The translations under genes were made by a program, and so were the position numbers. Under the pieces are notes generated by a model. It saw only the letters and a program-made list of their open reading frames with translations. It made no database searches and was not told the origin of the DNA. Below are positions 32,907-42,870 of a DNA stretch of 64,000 nt, in pieces. This stretch comes from Trichuris trichiura (taxonomy: Eukaryota; Nematoda; Enoplea; Trichinellida; Trichuridae), in assembly GCA_037903355.1 (NCBI GenBank), contig JBAJFE010000026.1:3100001-3164000 (forward strand). The letters are read 5' to 3'. Position 1 is the first letter of the stretch. Each line of letters starts with the position of its first letter.

Positions 32907-35900
32907 CCTTCCACGACCTCTGCCCTGTGCGTTCCCACAGTTTGCAGGCTCTCCAGCCATCGCCTATTCCGTTTATTGGGAGGCAAGCGGCGGGACCGGT
33001 GCTAATCCTGACGCTAGCCACCTTTGGGCTAGGCCGTCGATGTCAGGTTCTCACACCGATCCAAAGGTCGTACTCTCGTCGCTGTCGAGTCTGAGACTCC
33101 ATGTCGTTCTTTGGGCCACGCTCCCATGGACGGATTTCGCCCCGGGCTCACTGGGACGCTGGTGCTGCCATCACTGGCACACAGCGTAAATTGAAAGATA
33201 TCAAAATAAAACCACATTGATCAATGCTAAAACACTTACTGTTGCTTCAAATTTCTTTCCTTTTGTTTTATGTGCCCTTGCTTCATCGTGTCATCGCAAA
33301 CTTTGGATAACAGCAAGTCTTCTGCTTTGTTTGACATCCTCGTTTTCTCTTTTGCTTTACTCACAGCTGTTTTGCCTTTCATGCCAAGTTTTTTTCTCAG
33401 TTTTTTCGCTTTAGCTCTTTTGCTTCTCTTTATGTTTTGTTCCAGTTTTAGCTTAACTTCTGCCAGCCTCATAGCCACTGAAACATGATTTTACTGGACG
33501 TTGAAAACTGAAAACGCTTTGCATAAGGCAACATTAGTAAGCTTACGGGGAGAAAATCGGAGATCACGGAATAGCGCCGCACACAAACACAGATGTAGGG
33601 TTATTCCTGAAAGTATGAGCCAAGTTCCTTGCCAACCATACCATTCTAATAGTAATCCAACGAATGGGGGAAACGCGATTGAGCCTACACCACCACCAGA
33701 TATTGCAATGCTTGTTGCCAAACCTCTCCTAACTTCAAAGTAATGTGTAACCGCCACTACAGCTGTAGTATAGCAGACACTAAGTCCAGCGCCACAAATG
33801 AATCCAAAAGTAAAGCATAAAGCTGCCACATTTGGAGCAAAAGTGCTGCAACAATTCAGACGTTAATCAACTTGAATGTCTTGCAAGCAGAGCTTAACTT
33901 GTAACAGAAAGCACTTGTATAATGGTTTAAATCATTGTTGCGTAGGTTTAAAAAACAAATTTATGAAATCAATATTCGTATCAGTGATAAGGCACAGCCT
34001 AAAACTAAACGCATTCCATTGCGACCTCTGGTTGGTAGCTGACAGACTGTAATCAGTAGCCTATGTAGCTATTTAACTGGTCAGAACGCTGAAAACTCTG
34101 GCAAGATGTCAGCAGTCACATAATGACATCCTCACGGGCTTCAAGCAGATCATGCCCGATGTCAAAGACGTGTACACAATCCCGAAACTCGACTACACAT
34201 GCATTGTCATAAACCAGCCATGTATCTCCCTCTGATTGAGAATAAACTTAATTCTTACCGTTTGACAATGGCAGTTAACTTTCCCGCAGAGGAAAGAAAT
34301 TATTTGCATAAGACAGAAACACATTGTTCAGGGCAAAAAAGTTCCCATTCATTTACACACGCAGAAATGTTCATGGAATAAAACGAAAACGTTGCTTCGC
34401 CAACAGTAATCTCTTTCTATTGACTCCTGGTTTTCTAATAATTTGTAGATCACATTCTTATCATAGTCAAGAGAAGAAAGAAGACGTGATGATCAAACGT
34501 ACTGATAGTCTTTTTCATGATAGGATTTCATGCACATTAGAAAAATAAATAGAAGAGAAATCTTTTCCAACATGTTCTTGAAAATAAGGAAGATAATCAG
34601 CTAAGAATTATGGTGTACAGGAGGCCAGCGCATTTAGAAAAATATATAAATCTCTTTTCGGACAATCCGGCGAATGCTAAATTAGGCACCATCAAAACAA
34701 TGGAGTATCGTGTCGTTACCGCTACAGCACGGTGTAGCTAAGCGAAAGGCTAAATTCACGTTCACAACTATGTATTATAGAACTCGTGCCCTTAAAAATG
34801 GGCAATAGAATGCACAGTAAGATTACTTGAGAAATTATACAGCAACGCGGCAAGAATAGAACATAGGGAAGATGGCAAAGTATATCGTGATATGTCTCTC
34901 GCACTGACGGGATCAAGCAGCAGAAGTTCGAGCGCTTTAAGTTCTGACGTGGTTTCAAAAGCTTTTCATACTTAAATTTAATCCCAGGGTAGGATAAAGT
35001 CAAGATTTCTGCAGAGAGCAAGCCGGGAATAGTCTATAACAGAGTTTCTCAAGGTCAGGGTTGCAAGGGCTCCCCTGTGAACGTTTCCGAGCGTTTGGGC
35101 CTTCCCCTCCCAATTCTGATTAGTCAGTTTCGACGCGCTGATTGGCTGGATGGGAGGACGGAGGGTAGCCAGGATGTCATAATGTAGGTATTGAACAAAG
35201 TTATGCTGGGAAAGCGTTTCCCACATAGTGTCGAATACTCTTAAGTTCTCACCTCCGACCCGACCATCCCTGATCCTCCCTTCCAGCCAATCAGAATTGC
35301 GGGGAGCAACAGCCTGCAGCTTTCTCTCAGGCAGGAGGCACAATACCTGACCAACAGGGCATACCTTCCTATGCGTTTCAGCACGATGGTCCAGGTGGGC
35401 TATGTGCCCCCTACAGCTCTAACGTGCCCCCAGGGGCTCCCTTGGCGATTTGGATTCCCTGGACTTCAAAAGGGTCCCCTGGTGGGACAACCGTCCCACT
35501 GTAAGAATCACTGGTCTATAACATAAGGTTCCGCTGAGTGCTATAGTCCATTTTAAAAAGGACAGACCCTGTGCTACCTGATGCTGACGCAGGTTAACCT
35601 CCGCCGACACTTAAAGTTGCAGAAATGCCAAAAAGCCAAGCAGATCATGCCCGAAACCTGGGACATCTCAGTCACCCGATGTCAAAGACGTGTACACAAT
35701 CCCGAAACTCGACTACACATGCAATGTCATAAACCAACCACGTATCTCTCTCTGATTCCTGATTCTTTGCTGTAACTTTTTAGTTACAGCAAAGCAACTA
35801 GGCCCAAAAACAAACTAGGGCCCCGGTCAAGATTTTGGATGAATCAATAAGTGCTAAGCGTTCTTGAAACTTATGGTAGTGTATCCCTATCCTAATGATC

Positions 35901-37617
35901 AATTCAGCGGCACAAGGGTGCATTATAAATATAAGAACAGACGCAGGAAACTCATGAAAACATCGTACATCAGCCACAAAGCTTGCAATAGCTGAGACGA
36001 TGTGTATGGATTAGCAACATTTGATCAACAGTGGTCATTTTGAGACAATGTTGCAAATAGCTACTCAAGTACGGCACAGCCTACCCGCATTGATCTATTC
36101 CAGTAGCATCATATGATTCTGTACGGGACGATAACAGGAGCTTTTGATGAACATCTCTACTTGGCCTTCCGTAGGTGGCCCTTAGTAGCTCATAATTAAA
36201 GACTGAACCGGTCAGTTCTGAAAACCCTGCTTCTGCCCTTTCTTGAATTAAAAGAATCTATATTTAACGAGTTTCAGTGGTACTTTTGTGCAACATACCT
36301 TCTAACGGACACCACGTGCAACAACCTTTTGTAACGCTGTTATACTTTAAAAAATCAGTCAATTCGTTGGCCTTAGTCATTTCGATATTGTTGTAATTAA
36401 GCTGAGCCTTCATCATGTACAGGAGTAGAAAACTGCTGAGCTACGGCACAAGTCTACGTACCAGATGATGCTTCCTAATAATCAGACCGTAGGAATGAAA
36501 ACCTAAGATGGTTTTTAAAAAAATAGCTTTTTAGTACGGGACTGTAGATTTTCATGATCAAATTAATCTTTTTTGTGGAGTATATCGTCCCCTTTAGAAA
36601 ATGAAACTTCTATTGTGGTCAGTGGCTTTCAGGTCACACGCGGCCTGATAGCTGCGGACCACAATAAAAGCTTTATTTTCCAAACGGCAAATACTCCGTA
36701 AGAAGGAACAATTTAACTTAAGTTGGAGCACAAATTATTCAGATCCTGAAAGGAGTTGTTCACAAAGTGCATGTTTAATTAGTGTAACAGGCCTTGGGTA
36801 CTTTTCGTTGCACATAGGGTTAGACATCCGTCATCTACTCAAGCTTTTTTCATTGAGCAGAGTTTCCAAGCCCAAGCATATTCTTTAATAGTCCCAATGT
36901 TGTTTATTGCCTTATGCTGCAACCTGCACTTCGTCTTACGGTTAAATAAGCTAGTGCTGGTTCGAATGTTTCATGCGAAGGGTCCGCAAGAGTGAACGTT
37001 TCTAAATACTAGGACAGGTCCGCACATACCTCACAGACATGACATCCAAATCATGGGCAATAAGAGCATGCAGCGATTAATTTAATCAGAAAACTGTTAA
37101 CTTGCTGTCGGAGCATTAGCGCCAAAGAAAATTTCATTAATTTCATCAGAAAATTTAAAGTCTCATTTAATTTCAACATTGCGAGTAAAAGAAATGAGCG
37201 ATGAATTAATGCTAAATCAGAGCTTACCTCATGAAAATTCCAATGAATGAAATCACTGAACCAATTATTGTTATTTTTCGAAAATCGCGCCTCTCAATCA
37301 GTGAACTGGCGACTGGTCCTGCCAGCAACGGCATTGCCATGAAAAGTCCTCCGACAGTAGCAGAAACACCTTTGCCAGTGCCATAGCGTCTCTGAATTTC
37401 TGGAAACAAAATGCCAAAGCTGAAGGCCAGACCGTCACATATCATATTCGTCATAAATGACGAAGCAACAATAACCCAACCATAATAGCCATCAGGTGCA
37501 ACTGGACAGACAGAAGCTTTCGTTTGCGTTTGATATGAAGATTCTCCTTTTGTTAAGTCAGTAGCTTCTCGTTCGCTAGTGGGAGATCCAGTTGTCGGAG
37601 AGGAAGAATTTGAATGC
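28756..37617 (-). CDS. Monocarboxylate-transporter-like protein (SLC16, major facilitator), 5' end missing
   Basis: Six exons on the minus strand: 37617-37228, 33845-33547, 33477-33240, 30701-30028, 29371-29188, 29134-28756 (stop TAA). Introns are GT..AG and phases agree. The first exon seen holds the SLC16 signature around TM1 (PDGYYGWVIVASSF). TM2-6 follow, with SGGGVGSIAFPPFVGLLLE. A long Lys/Arg-rich cytoplasmic loop lies in exon 33477-33240. TM7-12 follow, with VSEQQASWLVPITGVANT, FGALADSQKVN and GALYDWTGSYTTTFF, then a ~130-residue charged tail. About 720 residues are visible. It likely moves small monocarboxylates or related solutes across the plasma membrane; the substrate is unknown. 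The acceptor at 30701 is chosen because it keeps phase; a stronger-looking AG at about 30744 would need an extra exon. The initiating exon upstream of 37617 was not found. Confidence 0.9.
29372..30027. other. Transporter intron, 656 bases
   Basis: Lies between the exon ending GTPFAG and the exon starting ALYDW. No feature recognised inside. Confidence 0.6.
32746..33181 (-). mobile_element. Probable solo LTR in a transporter intron
   Basis: A GC-rich island flanked exactly by CAGCG on both sides (32741-32745 and 33182-33186). On the minus strand it starts TGTGCCAGTG, has AATAAACC near its end as a poly(A)-like signal, and ends CCACT, so the 3' dinucleotide is not canonical. Composition differs sharply from the AT-rich intron around it. 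A TA microsatellite sits inside. Confidence 0.6.
32866..32905. repeat. (TA)n microsatellite, about 40 bp
   Basis: Uninterrupted alternating TA, likely polymorphic. It lies within the probable LTR. Confidence 0.95.
34141..34238 (+). repeat. Direct repeat, copy 1
   Basis: About 98 bp containing GATGTCAAAGACGTGTACAC, repeated at 35636-35757. Relative to that copy, about 25 bases after GATCATGCCCGA are missing. Origin unknown. Confidence 0.8.
35040..35513. mobile_element. hAT-type MITE with exact 8-bp target duplication
   Basis: Starts CAGAGTTTCTCAAGG, ends GTAAGAATCACTG, and is flanked by GTCTATAA on both sides (35032-35039 and 35514-35521). Full-length relative of 17451-17917. Inserted in a transporter intron. 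Confidence 0.92.
35636..35757 (+). repeat. Direct repeat, copy 2
   Basis: Longer version of the segment at 34141-34238, with about 25 extra bases near its start. Both copies lie in the same intron, on either side of the hAT MITE. Confidence 0.8.
36530..36715. mobile_element. Foldback element, worn hammerhead family member
   Basis: GTACGGGACTGTAG starts the left end. ACTTCTATTGTGGTC (about 36605-36620) pairs with GACCACAATAAAAGCTT (about 36657-36673), and the outer arms pair a TCCCC/GGAGTA block with AAACGGCAAATACTCC. The central core is degraded: CTATCAG stands where CTGANGA is expected, followed by a stem II-like hairpin and GAAAGCCA. Confidence 0.6.
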
Positions 37618-38121
37618 CTGAAAAAGAAAATCTTGTTGCCCTTGCTAATACGCCAAAATTTGTTATATACTTGCAGGCAAAATGAAAAGTTTTATTTCCC
37701 AAAAGCCTCACTGCCACTTAAAATATTTGTCGCGCTCACACTGAATAAGCATTTTTTAGCAAAAAATTAATCATAACTTTTGTTTAACCCATTGCAAAGA
37801 CGTTTTTGTTAAAGCAAATTTCCCTATGGCTTGTTGACAAAGAATCTTCATAGTGCAAGCAGAATAATAAATAACGATTGCGAATTATTAACTCCACCTG
37901 CAGTTACACTTCTTGGCAGTTTGGCAGTTCGTTTAAGGATCATTGTAAATCAATCATTTCATTTCATTATACATGACCAATTCAGGATCTGTTAGTATCA
38001 TGGTTGATCCTCGGTTCACGGCTTTGGCCTGTTTGATGTATCTGTAAGTAAACTTCAAAATGCCCTACCAACGAATGGATGAGCAAATTGTTAAAGAAAA
38101 TACATATAGAATAATTCAATA

Positions 38122-38152
38122 CTGTACGTTTCAGATTCCGTCGCCATCAGTG
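38122..38152 (-). ncRNA. Worn hammerhead-like core, left end (ACGT type)
   Basis: Minus strand CTGATGG (38144-38150), a shortened stem II region, GAAACGTA (38125-38132). The A9 position has mutated and stem II is damaged. Confidence 0.45.
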
Positions 38153-38288
38153 CATGGGAGGAGATGTTTAATCGTTAAAGTTGTTAAATAGGCACATGGG
38201 AACAATGAGTGCGAATTAGCTCGGTAGGGCGCGGCACTGGAATTTATTAATTAACGCACTAATTACCTCGCTAACCGCTACTTCATTG

Positions 38289-38678
38289 TCATGATTGATG
38301 GTGGAATTGCTTTTGATGTAAAGTGCTTTCTTTATTTGCCTTAGGCGAACAAAAGCTCTCGTGGCAGATTATCTTCGATCGCGAGTCGAGTGCGCACTGA
38401 GGGACGTGCTGCACGACTACGGAGGCTTTGATAGCATTCTCCATAATCTTTTGCGGATCTACTGTGAGTGGGCGTCTAGGCGCAGTAAATGGTTTTCCAT
38501 TGAGTCTTCGTCCGGCTTTCTTGTACGTCAACACGTTCTTCATGTGTTGGCTGAATCTGTGAAACAAAGCGTTGCCCATTTTTTCTATGTAGGAGGCGTT
38601 GCAACCGCATGTTATTTCACAAATGACGCCTGGTCTGCCGTCAAAGGGAACATTGATTTTGTCGTTTCTCACAATCAA
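38289..38678 (-). pseudogene. GIY-YIG endonuclease domain fragment of a Penelope-like element
   Basis: The 129-codon frame has GVICEITCGCNASYIEKMGN, then LFHRFSQHMKNV and later RRPLTVDPQKIMENAIKAS. This fits the GIY-YIG nuclease fold: a GVxY-E-I-x-C-x-C lead, YIGETG (here YIEKMG), and an R-x-x-H helix (R and H of HRFSQH). In Penelope-like elements such a domain sits at the C-terminus of the RT protein and nicks the target. The YIG glycine is replaced by E, so it is probably inactive. The initiator Met at 38678 is internal to the original protein. Confidence 0.75.
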
Positions 38679-39087
38679 ATGAAGAACTTTTAAACCGAAT
38701 GTTGAAATTTAAAGAATACCGTAACCTTCTAATCTTTTCGCTCCAGCCATTGTAGTAGGCAAGCAGCAAAACCAGGTGTTGCTGATTATTGGGTGGGGAC
38801 GGTGGTAGCGATTATTCAATTTACATTTTCTAATAATGGAAGTGACGAACATACTGGGATGCCAATTACTGTGTAATGTTTTTAAGACGGTTTAATTCAG
38901 CATTTAAATGTTTGGGATCACATACTTTTAAGACCCGGCCAATTATTCCCTTTACTATCCCTCTTAACCAATATGAGATGATGCAAAGAAAAGCGTAAGT
39001 GACCGCCTGAGTGGTTGGGCTTTCTGTAAGCGGTTGTCTTAATCTTTCTTGTAGCGGTGTAAGGAGGGTGTAAGGACTCCCTTACAA

Positions 39088-39125
39088 TGCTGACGTCGGA
39101 ACAAGAGCAGTTCCGAAACGTACGT
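39088..39125 (+). ncRNA. Hammerhead-like core, right end (ACGT type)
   Basis: CTGACGT (39090-39096), stem II CGGAAC/GTTCCG perfect, GAAACGTA (39115-39122). Intact except A9 changed to T. ACGT is again a self-complementary tetranucleotide, as AGCT is in the other copies. Confidence 0.6.
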
Positions 39126-39754
39126 TATAAAACCGTTCTGTATTTTCTTTAACAATTTGCTCATCCATTCGTTGGTAGGGCATTTTGAAATTTATTTACA
39201 GATACATCAAACAGATTTGCAGGGGGTACTTGTAAATAGATCTTTAGCGCTATAACTTACCATGGGGTCAGTGGATTGCAGTTTTACGGATTTTAATGAT
39301 GCGCAAAATTCTTTACAGTTTTTAGCATTAGAATTACGTTTACCGGTTAGAGGTTGTATTATGGTTTTTAGATTTGAACAAAGTTTAAAAGTAACATTAT
39401 TTATGCTCGAAACAACAGGTCTTAAAGGGATCCTTGGCTTATAGATTTTGGGAAGACTGTAAAGTTCAGGACACTGATATTACTAGTGTAGAAAAGGTTG
39501 CGGCTTATTTTCAACAGTACCGGATCCTGAGTTTCAGTAGCGAAAGCGTCTAACATGTTTAGAAGAATTTTTTGCGTCTTATCTGTCGGGTCTTGTTTAT
39601 CGGACAGTGAAAGGGTAACTCAGGAATTTCATTAATTTTTTAGATGGTTCGGTCAAGTATAACGACAGTACTACTTTTATCTGCCTTCGTAATAACAATA
39701 TCTATTTTTGATTTTATATTTTTAATACTGATTTTTTAATGCTGATTTTTACTA

Positions 39755-40117
39755 CAGATACACCAAACATGTTTGAATTGTTAGATCACATGAAGTTTGT
39801 ACCTTTGAAAAATGCGAAAAATGTTTAATAGAAAGCCGTAATTTTCAGGCCACGCGTGACCCGTTCTCAGAGGTACTAAAATTAATGACCAATATAGAAA
39901 ACGTGCGAAAATTTAATGTTCATTAACTTTAGCACAGCTGAGGATAGGTCATGCACGGCCCGGAAGCTACGGCTTTCCATTAAACAGTTTTTACATTTTT
40001 CAATGGGACAAGCTCCGTACGAACAAAAAATTTAAACGTGAGAACCTGTGGCCCGTGCCAAAGAGTTATGTTGTCAGAAAGATACACCAAACAAGCCAAA
40101 ACTGTGAACTGAAAATC
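39755..40117. mobile_element. Foldback element related to 7320-8042
   Basis: The arms pair AATGTTTAATAGAAAGCCGT (about 39820) with ACGGCTTTCCATTAAAC (about 39972). The right arm continues with the family hairpin (CAATGGGACAAGCTCCGTACG) and a block shared with 38012 and 59060 (CACCAAACAAGCCAAAACTG). Cores on both arms are worn: the right has CTGAGGA (39938-39944) but GGAA for GAAA. Confidence 0.7.
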
Positions 40118-41900
40118 AAACATGTAACAACCAAAGCCTGTTAAAAGACACTCAGTTTTCCGATCTAATAGCAGTGAAAATAACTGGCATAAGTGCCCTA
40201 TAGTGCCGTTGTCATTGCACCGCAAAATTTATTTTAAGGAGAAATTAGTATAAATCTAAATGGACTTTTCCTGCGAAATGTATTTTGGAGTGAAAACCTG
40301 CGTTCCCCTTATGAACAGCTATGTGTTTAAATGCCACTGCAAAAATATCCTGTCAAGCCTACTTGACAAAGCAATGACAATATGACACAAATAACTTGCA
40401 TCGGTTTGCTGCCAGCTAATCACATGGCATAGTATTAGAGAAACGTCATTTACTTACAGTTTTCCATTTCAGTTAAGGTCTATTTCTCACTAGATTCGAA
40501 AAGCGAGACTGATGCTAATGTGCACGACAAACAAAACGTAAAACAATTTACCGTGCCGGCGTTTTTGGTGGAATGTCTTCATGTGCCTTCAGACTATCTG
40601 CTTCTTCTTCCGCTGGTGCTTTTCGTGTCATTGCGCGAATGAAAAATTGCCAAAAGCAAGCTGTTTAGTGCCGGTAGAAAGCCCAAGAAGTGCTAAGTCA
40701 TAAGAAATATGAGTAAGGGTTTTGAAAGCTAATATTTAGCACCTACTTTTGAAATAAAGTACGAAGACGTACAGATAATTGTTTCATTTGAATACTAGCT
40801 TAATTGCTGCTGCTGCTGAGTTGATTTCTGCTTACCGAAACGCACACAACGAAAGAACAAGTCACAATAGCTGTTCGCTGATGCCAGTGTACGTAATTAG
40901 ACGCTGCGAATATGCTTAAGGCAATCAAAAATGTAACTTATTTAACTTTAAAACTGCTCCAGTTATCGGGAATGGTTTGAACTTTAAAACTGACCGAAGA
41001 TTTCGCTTTCCGGACCGGTTACTTCATGTAAAGCAAGCATAAAGGTTAATCAAGAACTTAAGGATGGAATAATTCTCGTCATTTTCACAACTACACTTCA
41101 CGGTATTTTATTCTGATAAAAACATATGCGGGCAGTTAATTGAAATGATCCGACATCTACTTTGGTTTCTACAACAACCAACAAAGCAATGGAACTTCGT
41201 CGGGAAGTAGGTTCCTAAGCGAATTAATCGCAAAACATTTCCAGCACCGAGCTTTCTCCACACTGTTAGGTTCTATAATTCCTAGAATCTTTAGATGACA
41301 TTTTCGTTTTCAAGGGAACTGACAAGAAAAAACTTTGCCTAAGCAGCCCTAATAATACGATCCTTTGAAAAATAATCTTTACCATTGGAGAGGAATCTGA
41401 AAACAAACTTCCCTTGTGGGTATCTTAACTATTTGAAGCGGAAACTAGTTAAACGCAAAGGCATATAAAAAGTCAACCCACTGTTAGATACCTGCAGCAT
41501 TCCTGTCTCCATGGTAGACAGAACAGTCAACATTTCTAACTTTTAAACTCCTACAACAGGAACTTAACCACATAAAATCTAGGTTCTACAGCAAAGATCG
41601 CCCAAAAAACTCTATCACGCCATAATTGCACAAAGATTCCACCAGTGACAAAGCAACACTTCCATGTGTAGAAGAAATCTATCTGAGTGAGACTAAAGCG
41701 TGAACGGATCTGAGTACTCAGAGGAGAAAAACGCCGACCGATCACAACATTAAGGAAACTACTGCCAATAAGATGAACACCCGCAAGAAAACATCTCGCG
41801 GCTTTTGCAGTCTACCGTTTTCTGAGGGAACAGAACCACTGCCTACATTGTGGAAAAATTAGCAGGCCAATATATGTCGCGCATCAACCCTACTAGGTAG
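40118..41900. other. Intergenic, no recognisable feature
   Basis: AT-rich. The first exon of the transporter gene could lie here or further upstream, but no candidate stands out. Confidence 0.5.
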
Positions 41901-41919
41901 GTATCAATAGGAAGGGTGT

Positions 41920-42870
41920 CTAAAAACTTCCTAGAAGAAGGGGATAAAAATTTTATTTGTAGTGGCGTCATGAATATTTTTCAACATATCTTCTGTCAAG
42001 CTCTGAACACTTCTGAAAGCGACGTTTCCATCTCCGTAACCCGCCTTTCTAGAATCTTGGGGGCCGTCTATTGCATCATGTTAACACTGTGCATTTTACA
42101 TCCTCTGTAGTCACGAAGTGGGTTGCTTTCAAATGTTCCTTTAGTTTTAAGAAGAGGAAAGGTCTGGTGGAAAAGATCCTGGCTTTAGGATGCATTTCGA
42201 GTAACTTCCCAGCGAAATTCATGAAAAATCGACTTCGCATTTCTTGATGAATGAGCTGGTGGATTATCGTGATGGAACACTCTGCGATGCAACTTCCTTC
42301 GCTGTTTACTGACCAGTGTTCTCCCTGACTTTTGCAAAGACGCTTTGTATTAGTCTCCGGTGACTGTTTTATTTGCTTCGAGAAAGTAAATTAAAGTTAC
42401 ACCACCTGCGATCAAAAAAATGGAAACCATAATGTTCTTCGCTCACTTGTCTAATTTCTACTATTGGTCCTGCTGATTCCTGTGGTGACCATTGCTTTGA
42501 TTGGATTTGTTTTCTGAATCATCTTGGTAAACCAGTGTTTCATTTCCGGTGACGATTTGATGGGAAGACTCAGATTCATTCGCTCCAATATTCATTACAA
42601 ATTCCAAAGAAAGATTGGCTATTTTGACCCAGCTCTTCATCGCGCAGCACTTTTGAGACACAGTAAGCTGAGAAATTTTTCAAACCAAGGGTTTTATGCT
42701 GACTTGCAAATGTGGAATCGAGACAGACTCCAACCGTATTGGCAGTAGCCTGTGATCGTAATTCAGCGGCTTTCTTACAGCAGGTTCTCGAACGAGAATC
42801 ACAGTTTCATTGTCTGCTGCCGTGTTTGATTTTCCTTTTCTTCGGTCGCCTTTCGTGTCCTCTATACCTT
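41920..42870 (-). pseudogene. mariner transposase relic
   Basis: Across several frames on the minus strand: LGLKNFSAYCVSKVLRDEE (HTH region, about 42680-42620), then HQIVTGNETLVYQDDSENK (about 42560-42510, the first catalytic Asp region TGDETW, here mutated to TGNET), then FHHDNPPAHSS (about 42280-42245, second catalytic Asp, DNAPAH), ending near FLDTLP at about 41920. This is the mariner D,D34D layout. Stops, frameshifts and the D-to-N change make it inactive. Confidence 0.78.

Larger units (their letters stand above)
30702..33239. other. Large transporter intron with LTR and TA repeat
   Basis: The 2.5-kb intron is AT-rich and contains the probable solo LTR at 32746-33181 with its TA microsatellite. 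A small additional exon may hide here, given the ambiguous acceptor choice at its downstream end. Confidence 0.6.
33846..37227. other. Large first visible transporter intron (3.4 kb)
   Basis: Holds a duplicated segment (34141 and 35636), a hAT MITE (35040-35513) and a foldback element (36530-36715). Its size contrasts with the ~50-70 base introns in the same gene and is partly explained by these insertions. Confidence 0.7.
38012..39214 (-). mobile_element. Penelope-like retroelement fragment with inverted hammerhead ends
   Basis: Inverted terminal blocks (38012-38150 and about 39088-39214) share CCTGTTTGATGTATCTG, AAAATGCCCTACCAACG and a hammerhead-like core with ACGT in place of AGCT. Between them lies a minus-strand GIY-YIG endonuclease fragment. 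This links the ribozyme-bearing ends to a coding element of the Penelope type, where GIY-YIG follows the reverse transcriptase. No RT domain is present, so it is a truncated copy. Confidence 0.8.
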
